Positions 1 to 7,404 of a stretch of DNA of 8,854 nucleotides are shown piece by piece. The DNA comes from Bacteroidota bacterium (GTDB taxonomy: Bacteria > Bacteroidota > Bacteroidia > Bacteroidales > Paludibacteraceae). The notes below the pieces were generated by a model. That model ran no database searches, had not been told where the DNA came from, and saw only the letters and a list, made by a program, of their open reading frames with translations. The position numbers were made by a program, and so were the translations under genes. Position 1 is the stretch's first letter. Every line of letters starts with the position of its first letter. The stretch covers positions 1 through 8,854 of the forward strand of contig JAFNAU010000075.1 of NCBI GenBank assembly GCA_017860335.1, written 5' to 3'.

Positions 1-162
1 TGTTTGATTTACATAAAGTTACGAAGCATATTTCAACTAAACAACAGATAGCCAGTTTATATTTACATTGTTTTTTAAACAGTTTCTAATAGAAATATAT
101 TTGCAAAATTGACAATAAAATCAGACATACAATTAACAAGCATATCATATTGGATATTTTAT
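1..162. other. AT-rich intergenic stretch without a gene
   Basis: I see no open frame with coding character on either strand here. The only recognisable signal is a TAtaTTTG box at 96-103, which matches the Bacteroidetes -7 element, but there is no TTTG at the usual 19-21 bases upstream. It may be a weak distal promoter for hipBA or chance in AT-rich DNA. The gene to the left lies outside the window. Confidence 0.5.
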
Positions 163-178
163 GAATGATTTATCATTC
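163..178. promoter_or_regulatory. Upstream palindromic operator, probable HipB site
   Basis: A perfect 6-base inverted repeat, GAATGA-TTTA-TCATTC, lies just upstream of the -33 element of the hipBA promoter. Its right arm and one spacer base give TTATCATTC (170-178), which recurs exactly at 221-229 in the second palindrome. HipB-type antitoxins are dimeric Xre-family repressors that bind such palindromes in front of their own operon. The assignment to HipB is inferred from position and symmetry; the E. coli hip operators have a different sequence (TATCC-N8-GGATA). Confidence 0.6.
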
Positions 179-183
179 GTATT

Positions 184-214
184 TTTGTGGTTTGGAAATA
201 AATATTTATATTTG
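184..214 (+). promoter_or_regulatory. hipBA promoter, Bacteroidetes -33/-7 type
   Basis: TTTG at 184-187 is followed after 19 bases by TAtaTTTG at 207-214. This fits the sigma-ABfr consensus of Bacteroidetes (TTTG, 19-21 bases, TAnnTTTG) without a mismatch. The transcription start would fall near 218-222, giving a leader of about 30 bases before the hipB ATG at 253. The promoter is sandwiched between two palindromes, so a repressor bound to either could occlude it. Confidence 0.7.
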
Positions 215-216
215 CA

Positions 217-230
217 TGAATTATCATTCA
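217..230. promoter_or_regulatory. Downstream palindromic operator over the transcription start
   Basis: TGAAT-TATC-ATTCA is a perfect 5-base inverted repeat placed directly after the -7 box, over the expected transcription start. It shares TTATCATTC with the palindrome at 163-178; the two centres are 53 bases apart, about five helical turns, so two bound dimers would face the same side. A wider, slightly offset pair, TTTGCAT (211-217) and ATGCAAA (234-240), encloses it. Binding here would block initiation; HipB as the binder is an inference. Confidence 0.6.
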
Positions 231-252
231 CTAATGCAAATAATTTAGCTTT

Positions 253-576
253 ATGACTGACTTATCATACACAAATTGGGATTCAATGAGCGATAAAGCT
301 TTAGCCGAACATATTGGAGTTTTTATAAACCACCATCGCCTGGAACAAAATAAAACACAGGAAATGTTGGCAAGTGCTGCCGGTATCAGTCGCTCTACTT
401 TAAGTTTGTTGGAACGTGGAGAAACTGTAACGTTAGCTACATTAATACAGACACTTCGGGCGTTAGACCAATTACATGTAATGGAGGTGTTCACAGTAAA
501 ACAAACAATAAGTCCATTGGCATTAGCTAAAATGGAAAAGGAGAAAAGACAAAGAGCTCGTGGGAATAAAGAATAG
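253..576 (+). CDS. hipB: HipB-type antitoxin, Xre-family transcriptional repressor
   Basis: A 107-residue protein with one helix-turn-helix domain of the HTH_3/Xre class at about residues 22-78. The turn is visible as QEMLASAAGISRSTLSLLE (36-54), with the recognition helix near 46-55. HipB proteins neutralise the HipA kinase by binding it and, as dimers, repress the operon; this gene precedes hipA with a 26-base gap, the standard order. The C-terminal tail (about 92-107) is rich in Lys and Arg. The ATG at 253 is supported by the promoter about 40 bases upstream and by the length being normal for HipB. A small lone Xre regulator would look similar, but the adjoining hipA makes the antitoxin role very likely. 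Confidence 0.9.
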   Translation: MTDLSYTNWDSMSDKALAEHIGVFINHHRLEQNKTQEMLASAAGISRSTLSLLERGETVTLATLIQTLRALDQLHVMEVFTVKQTISPLALAKMEKEKRQRARGNKE

Positions 577-602
577 TTTCGTACAGAAGTAAACAATAAA
601 TT

Positions 603-1904
603 ATGGATGTAGCAGAAGTAAAAATCTGGGGAAAGCTTGTAGGAGCAGTTGCCTGGGATGAAAGAGCGGGATTGGCAAGTTTTGAATATGATCCGAATTT
701 CAAAAAATTAAATTGGGAGTTGGCACCATTAAAAATGCCTGTTAATTCCACCAAAAGAATAATATCGTTTCCGGAACTGAGAAGAGATAAAAACGCAGAA
801 TTTGACACATTCAAAGGATTACCGGGTTTGTTGGCTGACATGCTTCCGGATAAATATGGAAATCAACTGATAAATATGTGGTTGGCTCAACAAGGACGTC
901 CACAGAATAGCATGAATCCTGTGGAAATGCTTTGTTTTATAGGTACGAGGGGAATGGGAGCATTAGAGATAGAACCGCCTACAATAAAGGAAAACAAAAG
1001 AACATTTTCAATTGAGATAAATAGCCTCGTAGAGATGGCCCAAAGAATGTTATCACAAAGAGAGTCATTTACAACCAATCTTCAAAAAGATGAAGAAAAA
1101 GCTGTGATGGATATTTTAAAGGTTGGAACTTCTGCCGGAGGAGCACGCCCGAAAGCTGTAATCGCATACAATGAAAAAACAGGAGAAGTAAAATCCGGTC
1201 AAACGAAGGCTCCAAATGGATTTGAACATTGGTTGATTAAATTAGATGGTGTAAGTGATGTTCAGGTAGGGGCAAGCAAAGGATATGGGAGGGTCGAAAT
1301 GGCATATTATAACATGGCTAAAGCTTGTGGTATTGATATGATGCCATCTCAGCTTCTGGAAGAAAACGGAAGAGCTCATTTTATGACCAAACGCTTTGAT
1401 AGAGAAGGTGGAGAGGTAAAGCACCACATACAAACTTTTTGTGCAATAAAACACTTTGATTTTAATCTCGTAAATAGTTTTAGTTACGAGCAGCTATTTC
1501 AAACTATGAGAGAGCTAAAATTGGATTATCAGGATACAGAACAAATGTTCAGAAGAATGGTATTCAACGTCGTAGCACAAAACTGTGATGACCATACCAA
1601 AAACTTTTCATTTAGATTAAAAAAAGAAGGTAAATGGGAATTATCACCCGCCTATGATATTTGCTATGCATACAGCCCCGATAACAGATGGATAAATCAA
1701 CACGCATTAAGTATAAATGGAAAACGAAAAGAGATTACAAAGGAAGATCTTATGGCCGTTGAAAAATCAATTAAAACAAAGAAAGCGTTGGATATTATAG
1801 ATGAAATAAGTGAGACGGTTAGCCAATGGAATAAATTTGCAGATGAGATGAATGTCTTTCCTGAACTCAGGGATAGGATTGACAAAACACTAATCATTTT
1901 ATGA
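603..1904 (+). CDS. hipA: HipA serine/threonine-protein kinase toxin
   Basis: A 433-residue HipA-family kinase, about the length of E. coli HipA (440). The N-terminal subdomain (HipA_N, about 4-122) carries GLPGLLADMLPD (72-83) and RGMGAL (116-121). The kinase domain (about 170-405) carries the glycine-rich GTSAGGARPK (175-184); S177 lines up with the regulatory autophosphorylated Ser150 of E. coli HipA. LIKLDG (211-216) holds the ATP-binding lysine. D329 and N334 in CDDHTKN, and D352 in PAYDI, match E. coli D309, N314 and D332, including the spacing of 5 and 23 residues. In E. coli HipA phosphorylates glutamyl-tRNA synthetase, causing growth arrest and tolerance; the substrate here is unknown. 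It is translated from the same operon as hipB, 26 bases downstream. The single-chain form is notable because many relatives split HipA_N (HipS) from the kinase (HipT). Nothing suggests inactivation. Confidence 0.95.
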   Translation: MDVAEVKIWGKLVGAVAWDERAGLASFEYDPNFKKLNWELAPLKMPVNSTKRIISFPELRRDKNAEFDTFKGLPGLLADMLPDKYGNQLINMWLAQQGRPQNSMNPVEMLCFIGTRGMGALEIEPPTIKENKRTFSIEINSLVEMAQRMLSQRESFTTNLQKDEEKAVMDILKVGTSAGGARPKAVIAYNEKTGEVKSGQTKAPNGFEHWLIKLDGVSDVQVGASKGYGRVEMAYYNMAKACGIDMMPSQLLEENGRAHFMTKRFDREGGEVKHHIQTFCAIKHFDFNLVNSFSYEQLFQTMRELKLDYQDTEQMFRRMVFNVVAQNCDDHTKNFSFRLKKEGKWELSPAYDICYAYSPDNRWINQHALSINGKRKEITKEDLMAVEKSIKTKKALDIIDEISETVSQWNKFADEMNVFPELRDRIDKTLIIL

Positions 1905-1947
1905 TTTACAACATATCTGTTGGTTTCTGTCCAACATAGAAGAAAAA

Positions 1948-2061
1948 ATGCTGGATTCTGAATTCTTAGGCGATACACAATTGTTATTGCGCAATGGAGA
2001 AAATTACAATTCTCAAAAAGATTACGAATTGGTAAAAGTAAATTTAATGAAAAAAATATAG
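1948..2061 (+). pseudogene. Short unassigned open stretch, possible gene remnant
   Basis: This frame starts with ATG at 1948 and ends with TAG at 2059-2061, giving 37 residues (MLDSEFLGDTQLLL at the start, ending LVKVNLMKKI). The same frame is open back to 1894, overlapping the 3' end of hipA, so it may be the tail of a longer lost protein. The composition, rich in charged and hydrophobic residues in a helical pattern, looks coding, but I do not recognise the family. It has no visible promoter. It lies between hipA and the restriction-modification relic, so it could be debris from the same decayed island, or simply chance. Confidence 0.3.
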
Positions 2062-2072
2062 CATCATAATAG

Positions 2073-2978
2073 ATCAGGCAAACAATCTTAGAACAAGGCA
2101 TCAAACAAGGACTTATTAAACTGTCTGAAGATGAAAAACAAATCACGTATATACATCAGAATAAAAAGCGTAATTACCGTAATCCCGAAGAACAGGTACA
2201 AGCTGAAACATACCTGAAATTAGTTATAAACTATGGATATAAACCAGAACGTATAAACCATTACGTACCCGTAAAAATGGGTAGTGAAAATCGTGAAGCA
2301 GATATAGTTGTTTACAATGATGATGAACGTACTCAACCCCATATTTTGGTGGAATGCAAAAAGCAGGAGGTCAGCGAACAGGAATTTTACAAGCTATCGA
2401 ACAATCCTATAGTTACGCTTATGCCTTACCCAACGATGTGAAATTTGTATGGATTACTTCTGGCTTGAAAGATGAATATTTTGAGGTAGACAAATCAAAA
2501 CATACCCGGATACGACAACCCGACATACCCGCTTTTGGAGTTAAAAAGTTAGCTAATTATAAATATGTTTATGAGCCTGAGAGTATGGTTCTAAACGAGG
2601 GAAAACAAAACTACTTTGAGCTTTCGGTTAGGCAGGTGGGCAATTAAATCCATCAGAAGCATTTGATGAGTTAGACAAGCTTATTTTTGTAAAATTTGGG
2701 ACGAGAAAAAGGATAGGAAACCAGGAGAACATTACAATTTTCAGATTATAACCCTTGATAGTGATGATGAGCCCGACCGAGATAAACGTCGCCAAAAAGA
2801 AAACGAAAATCTGGCTAAACGTGTGAAAGCCCTCTACGAAGAAGGACGAAAACGCGACCCGGAAGTTTTCCGCGATGACATACGCCTTTCACCGGAGAAA
2901 ATCCGAACGGTAGTAAGTTACCTCGAAAAAATAAACCTTACAAGTCCCTCTCTCTCCGCAAATACAAAAAAACAGTAA
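2073..2978 (+). pseudogene. Relic of a type I restriction-modification DNA methylase with HSDR_N domain
   Basis: Four reading-frame segments join into one family-like sequence. Segment A (2073-about 2388) has GIKQGLIKLSEDEKQITYIH, then RNPEEQVQAETYLKL, then EADIVVYNDD and HILVECKK; the last two supply the D and ExK of the PD-(D/E)xK fold of HSDR_N. After a one-base loss at about 2388, segment B (to about 2630) continues with QAIEQSYSYAYALPND and WITSGLKDEYFEVDK. Segment C (about 2632-2691) gives AGGQLNPSEAFDELDKLIF. After a one-base loss in the A-run at 2691-2694, segment D gives KIWDEKKDRKPGEHYNFQI, EEGRKRDPEVFRDDIRLSPEK and YLEKINL, stopping at 2976-2978. Intact relatives continue into an N6-adenine methyltransferase domain, which is wholly missing here. 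About 15-20 residues also seem lost at the B/C joint, by my recollection of the family. No ATG starts segment A and two stops precede it. It cannot make a working methylase. Confidence 0.8.
2354..2647 (+). pseudogene. Open middle segment of the methylase relic
   Basis: This 97-residue frame begins at an ATG that lies, in the ancestral frame, inside the GAATGCAAAAAG coding for the ECKK nuclease motif, so its first dozen residues (MQKAGGQRTGIL) are out-of-frame noise. From QAIEQSYSYAY (about 2390) onward it carries genuine HSDR_N-methylase sequence, through FVWITSGLKDEYFEVD and FGVKKLANYKYVYE, and it stops at 2645-2647 where the frame is lost again. A gene finder would probably call it a small hypothetical protein. 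I see no evidence that it is a functional gene; it has no promoter and no complete domain. Confidence 0.6.
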
Positions 2979-3019
2979 AAGCTCGTTAGATCAATGATTT
3001 ACGGGCTTTTTACTTTTTG
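2974..3019 (+). terminator. Rho-independent terminator after the relic
   Basis: The left arm AGTAAAAGCTCGT (2974-2986) pairs with ACGGGCTTTTTACT (3001-3014), with one G-U pair and one bulged U, around a 14-base loop. The right arm runs on into TTTTT at 3014-3018. The stop codon of the relic (2976-2978) lies inside the left arm. It isolates the hipBA/relic block from the HTCS gene, and may be the original terminator of the truncated gene or of whatever followed it. Confidence 0.7.
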
Positions 3020-3115
3020 GTTATATCCAGAATATTCAGAAATACATCAAACTTCAAGAGGTTCATTCGGGCATCCAAAGATTTGATTAAATGTTCATAC
3101 AGGGCATTTATATAA

Positions 3116-3132
3116 ATACTGTAACATACTGT
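3116..3132. repeat. Tandem ATACTGT boxes one helical turn apart
   Basis: ATACTGT occurs at 3116-3122 and again at 3126-3132, exactly 10 bases apart. CTGTTGAT, which overlaps the second box (3129-3136), recurs at 3162-3169, directly in front of the likely -33 element of the HTCS gene. Direct repeats in phase with the helix are a common layout for AraC-type and response-regulator sites. Autoregulation by the HTCS is possible but unproven; the short length and AT-rich setting leave room for chance. Confidence 0.35.
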
Positions 3133-3169
3133 TGATATATTCACAATAAATAATAAATTGTCTGTTGAT

Positions 3170-3201
3170 TTTGGCTATATAATTCGAAATACTTTTCTTT
3201 G
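3170..3201 (+). promoter_or_regulatory. Probable promoter of the HTCS gene
   Basis: TTTG at 3170-3173 and TTtcTTTG at 3194-3201 are 20 bases apart, matching the Bacteroidetes promoter apart from one T in place of A at the second position of the -7 box. The expected start near 3207 leaves a leader of only about 12 bases before the ATG at 3220. That is short, so a different promoter further upstream cannot be excluded. Confidence 0.4.
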
Positions 3202-3219
3202 TGTAACTAATATTACCCT

Positions 3220-6200
3220 ATGGACACAAATCCAAATTACTTCAAAATTATTTCTACCCTTCTTCTGCTTTTGTTGTTAAACTTCGAGTCGGCAGCGCAA
3301 AAAAACGAATCAAATTTTATCCACAAATATTCTACCGAACAAGGGCTGTCAAGCAATACTATTTTTGGTATTTTACAGGACAGATATGGATTAATCTGGA
3401 TTTCAACCGAAGAGGGACTGAACAGGTTTGACGGTAGAAACTTCACACAATTTACCATAAGCAAAGGGCGGTATTCTCTTTCTCATAACTATGCTCAAAC
3501 CATGATGATGGCTCCCGACGGCAATATATGGGCAGGCACTTCAAACGGGCTAAATATATACGATTATAAAACGGATAGTATAATTCAGGTTCGTAAGGAC
3601 ACGAAACCACTTCAATTGGTTTACAACGACATTACCTGCCTGACACAGGGAGTGGACAAAAACAGGGTGTGGATTGGAACTTACGGCGATGCCATAAATT
3701 ATTTCGACAACAACACAAAAAAATTCTGCAAACTGCAATTGCCAGCATCGTCCGGGATACCGCAACCCGTAAATGTGGTGAGCGTACTGGAAGATGACAA
3801 TAAAAGATTGTGGATTGGAACGCAGCACGATGGCATTTATCAGTTTCAGCTGAAAACACAGAAGCTAATCAGGTACAATCTTCCTGAAAATGCATCGACC
3901 ATACGAACCATTTATCAGGATAATTTTCGCCGAATTTGGTTTGGAACTTCCGAAGGTTGCTATATTTTCAACGAAACTAAACAAACTCCTGAACGGATTA
4001 ATTACCCACAAAGCCTGAGTGAGACCTCCATTGGGGCTATCAGGGAAGACCGCAACGGGAAGATGTGGATTGGCACAGAGCTTTTTTTGTTGAGCTTTGA
4101 TGCACGTTCTTTTTCGCTAACGGAAAAGTTTCCTTTTCAGACCATCCTTCAACAGAAATCTACTTCCAATATCGATTGTACCAATATAAATACCCTGTTT
4201 GTTGATCGCGACAATAATATTTGGGTGGGTACAGCCTGGGGCGGAGTGACTATGCTCGGGGCAGATTCTCCAAAATTCAAACTGATAAAACACAATCCTG
4301 ATGAAACAACTAATTTGCCCAACTATTCTGTAGCATCACTGTGTCAGGACAAAAAAGAAAATTTGTGGATTGGAATTGATGGAAGTGGTGTTTATACCAT
4401 GAATTTGCAAAGCGGAGAACTGTCGCGCTACACATTGGATGAAAAAAAGTACGGCAGATATTTTAAAGTAGTAGCAACAGATACTGATGAAAATCTGTGG
4501 TTTGGAACCTATAAAAACGGGCTGCTGAGAAAGAAAAAGGACAACCCGCAAATAGAAGTTTTCAAAAAAGGAGAACAGAAAAACTCATTGCCTGACAATG
4601 AAATAACCTGCATTTTTGAATCGAAGGACAAAACCCTGTGGATAGGAACAAATAATGGGCTGGCTAAATACGACAAAGCGAACAATCAGTTCATCAGAAT
4701 AAATATTCCCCGCAAGCTTATTACCATATTGAGTATAGGAGAAACTTCGGATGGCGTACTCTGGTTGGGAACCTACGGTGGTTATGTATTGTCGTACAAT
4801 CCCAAAACAAACATTCTGAGAAATAATGCGCTGCCATTTGATGCCAGAATTATTTCGGACATACTCATTTATAAAGATAGCATCTGGATTGCCACATCTG
4901 GCAATGGATTGTCGGTTTACGACTATAAAACAAAAAAATCGAAAACATTTACTGAAACAAACGGATTGGCAAGCAATTACATAAGCTCCTTATTGCGTGA
5001 CTCAAAAGGAAGAATTTGGCTTGGAACAAACAGGGGCATATCCAGATTAATTCCCGGAACAGGTGAAATTCAAAACTACAATACGCAGGATGGTGTTCAG
5101 GCACTTAAATTTGCTGGTAGAAGCGCTATCAAATTATCGGATGGGCGAATGGCATTTGGTGGCTATGGAGGAATTAATATTTTTGATCCTATGCTCGTTG
5201 ATAAAAACGATAAATGTCCACAAGTCATTTTCACCAAACTATTGGTATCCAATACGGTTGTAAATCCATCGAACAACAATAAAAAAATAACGCCCCTTAA
5301 AGAAAATATTACATCGTCTAAATCCATTGTGCTGAATTATGATCAATCCATCTTCACAATAGAATTTATCGGGATTAATTACAATGCAACTCAGAAAATA
5401 AACTACTCCTATATCGTAGAAGGAATAGACAGTCACTGGAACTACATTGGCAATCAAAATTCTGTTACTCTTCGAAACCTGAGTCCCGGCAAATATTGTT
5501 TCAAAGTGAAAGCTTCGAGCCCCGATAATGTATGGAGCGACAGCAATATAAAATCAATAGTAATTGTTATTAAACCACCTCTCTGGCGCACCTGGTGGGC
5601 ATATATTTGTTACCTGCTACTGGCAACAGGGATAATCTATTTTGTGTGGCAATATACCACCATTCGGGTTCGCACATCCAATCATATAAAAATTGAACGT
5701 GCTAAACGGGAAAAAGAAGAAGAACTGTATCAGGAAAAACTACAATTTTTTACCAATATTTCGCATGAATTCCGCACACCCCTGACATTGATTATCAGTC
5801 CGTTGGAAAAAATGCATCAGGATGAGATGGCAGAAGATAAAAAAGCCCATTTGAAACTCATGCTTCGCAATGCCAAACGACTGCTGAACATGGTGAATCA
5901 GTTACTCGATTTCAGAAAAGCCGAACGAGGACAAATGAGGTTGAAGGTTCAGCATCAGGATATGATCGGTGTCATTAAAGAAATTATAATTTCGTTCGAT
6001 GAATTACGAGTTCAAAAAAATATTCAACTCGACTTTATTTTCGAAGAAGAAGTATTGTTGGCCTGGTTTGACCCTGAGTTTCTGAATAAATTACTCTTTA
6101 ATATGCTTTCGAATGCCTTCAAATTTACACCCGATTATGGAAATATCAATGTTACGCTCAATACAGACAAAGATACGCAGGGCAACAGAGCGGTTCATAT

Positions 6201-7320
6201 CGCGGTATCGAACAATGGCAAAGGTATTCAACCCGACGAAATTGAATATGTATTCGATCGGTTTTATCAGGGAAGCGAGCAAAGTAGCATACAAGAGGGA
6301 ACTGGCATTGGGTTACATTTGACCAAAAATCTGGTTGAATTGCACCACGGAACAATTGAAGTGGAAAGTAAACCGAATGTAAAAACAAAATTCACAATAA
6401 CAATTCCGATTGATAAAAGTGCATATCAAAGCAGTGAACTATCGGATGAAGCTGAAACGGTTACAAGTCCACCTATTGATGACGGCAAAATTTGTGGTAC
6501 AGATGAATCTGAAAAGACAGCAACTAAAACCGCCAAAGAACATCGTAAACGTATTCTGATTGTTGAAGATAATCTGGATATACGAAGTTATATCCATAGC
6601 ATTTTAGGGCCGGACTACATAATTGACGAAGCCGGAAACGGAGTTGTTGGACTTGAAATGATTGCCTTGCATGATTTTGATCTTATCATTAGCGACATTA
6701 TGATGCCGGGAATGGATGGTATCGAAATGTGTAAACAGCTGAAAAGTTCCATCGAAACCGACCACATTCCTATTGTGCTGCTCACAGCCAAGTCGGATAT
6801 AGAAAACAGGATGGAAGGTTTAAGTATTGGCGCTGACGCATATATTACCAAACCATTTCACCCGAATCATCTTATTATACAGGTTGCAAAGCTTATTGAG
6901 ACACGCGAATTGCTAAGAAACCGTTTTAGCCGCAGATTGTCGTTGGGAGAAGTACAAAAGACAGAGCCAAATCAGGAATCAATGGATGTTCTTTTTTTGC
7001 AAAAGACGATTTCAATAATATTGAATAAGATGGCAGAAACAGAGTTTAATGGAGATGCGCTGGCAGCCGAACTTGGCATAAGCAGAATGGGATTGCACCG
7101 TAAAATAAAAGCCCTGACAGATCAGAGTACAGGGGAATTTATACGTAATATAAGGCTCAAAAAAGCATACGAACTATTATCAATTCCAGGCAAAAATATT
7201 TCCGAAGTTTGCTACGATGTTGGCTTTAATTCACCCTCCTACTTTACTGCTTGTTTTAACGAAGTATATAAAATAACACCGAGTGAATATGTCAGGAGTT
7301 TAAAAATGAAATTAGAATAG
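3220..7320 (+). CDS. Hybrid two-component system sensor-regulator (HTCS), one-piece
   Basis: A 1366-residue protein with the full HTCS plan and normal length. Residues 1-27 form a signal peptide with a seven-leucine core ending AAQ. Residues 30-690 hold 14 Reg_prop blades of the W-I/L-G-T type, i.e. two seven-bladed propellers that sense ligand in the periplasm. A Y_Y_Y domain (about 715-787) and a membrane helix (about 793-814) follow, then a charged linker. The kinase has H849 in SHEFRTP, the N box NMLSNAFKF (961-969), NNGKGI (998-1003) and GTGIGL (1027-1032). The receiver (1110-1235) has D1117, phosphoacceptor D1159 in SDIMMPGMDG, T1189 and K1211. An AraC-type domain with two helix-turn-helix units (about 1266-1366) ends it. 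Such proteins sense glycan fragments and activate nearby carbohydrate-utilisation genes; the secreted-protein gene starting 152 bases downstream is the obvious candidate target. The first G1-box position is Asn998 instead of the usual Asp. The ligand cannot be read from sequence. Confidence 0.95.
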   Translation: MDTNPNYFKIISTLLLLLLLNFESAAQKNESNFIHKYSTEQGLSSNTIFGILQDRYGLIWISTEEGLNRFDGRNFTQFTISKGRYSLSHNYAQTMMMAPDGNIWAGTSNGLNIYDYKTDSIIQVRKDTKPLQLVYNDITCLTQGVDKNRVWIGTYGDAINYFDNNTKKFCKLQLPASSGIPQPVNVVSVLEDDNKRLWIGTQHDGIYQFQLKTQKLIRYNLPENASTIRTIYQDNFRRIWFGTSEGCYIFNETKQTPERINYPQSLSETSIGAIREDRNGKMWIGTELFLLSFDARSFSLTEKFPFQTILQQKSTSNIDCTNINTLFVDRDNNIWVGTAWGGVTMLGADSPKFKLIKHNPDETTNLPNYSVASLCQDKKENLWIGIDGSGVYTMNLQSGELSRYTLDEKKYGRYFKVVATDTDENLWFGTYKNGLLRKKKDNPQIEVFKKGEQKNSLPDNEITCIFESKDKTLWIGTNNGLAKYDKANNQFIRINIPRKLITILSIGETSDGVLWLGTYGGYVLSYNPKTNILRNNALPFDARIISDILIYKDSIWIATSGNGLSVYDYKTKKSKTFTETNGLASNYISSLLRDSKGRIWLGTNRGISRLIPGTGEIQNYNTQDGVQALKFAGRSAIKLSDGRMAFGGYGGINIFDPMLVDKNDKCPQVIFTKLLVSNTVVNPSNNNKKITPLKENITSSKSIVLNYDQSIFTIEFIGINYNATQKINYSYIVEGIDSHWNYIGNQNSVTLRNLSPGKYCFKVKASSPDNVWSDSNIKSIVIVIKPPLWRTWWAYICYLLLATGIIYFVWQYTTIRVRTSNHIKIERAKREKEEELYQEKLQFFTNISHEFRTPLTLIISPLEKMHQDEMAEDKKAHLKLMLRNAKRLLNMVNQLLDFRKAERGQMRLKVQHQDMIGVIKEIIISFDELRVQKNIQLDFIFEEEVLLAWFDPEFLNKLLFNMLSNAFKFTPDYGNINVTLNTDKDTQGNRAVHIAVSNNGKGIQPDEIEYVFDRFYQGSEQSSIQEGTGIGLHLTKNLVELHHGTIEVESKPNVKTKFTITIPIDKSAYQSSELSDEAETVTSPPIDDGKICGTDESEKTATKTAKEHRKRILIVEDNLDIRSYIHSILGPDYIIDEAGNGVVGLEMIALHDFDLIISDIMMPGMDGIEMCKQLKSSIETDHIPIVLLTAKSDIENRMEGLSIGADAYITKPFHPNHLIIQVAKLIETRELLRNRFSRRLSLGEVQKTEPNQESMDVLFLQKTISIILNKMAETEFNGDALAAELGISRMGLHRKIKALTDQSTGEFIRNIRLKKAYELLSIPGKNISEVCYDVGFNSPSYFTACFNEVYKITPSEYVRSLKMKLE

Positions 7321-7362
7321 TGAAGTGTTACAATAATTATAGTATTTGGTAATATAGCCATA

Positions 7363-7391
7363 TTTGAATAGTTGTGTTTAAAATAAATTTG
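7363..7391 (+). promoter_or_regulatory. Likely promoter of the secreted-protein gene
   Basis: A perfect -7 box TAaaTTTG lies at 7384-7391. The nearest TTTG upstream (7363-7366) is 17 bases away, slightly shorter than the usual 19-21, as might be expected of a promoter that needs an activator. Transcription would begin near 7397, leaving a leader of about 75 bases. The gene therefore appears to be transcribed separately from the HTCS gene; I see no clear terminator between them. Confidence 0.5.
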
Positions 7392-7404
7392 CGGCTCAAT
7401 TTAA

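Noticed and set aside
1697..2146. 149-codon open frame on the minus strand
   Set aside because: It overlaps the hipA end and the relic on the opposite strand, and its Cys/Ser/Phe-rich translation resembles no protein; the plus strand carries recognisable families there.
3030..3037. GAATATTC palindrome as an operator
   Set aside because: It is only 8 bases, common in AT-rich DNA, and about 140 bases upstream of the HTCS promoter with no second copy nearby.
5063..5263. 66-codon plus-strand frame inside the HTCS gene
   Set aside because: It lies in another frame of the propeller-coding region, whose main frame is intact and conserved in type.
7351..7364. AATAT-AGCC-ATATT as the terminator of the HTCS gene
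   Set aside because: The stem is five A/T pairs with no U-tract, too weak for a terminator.
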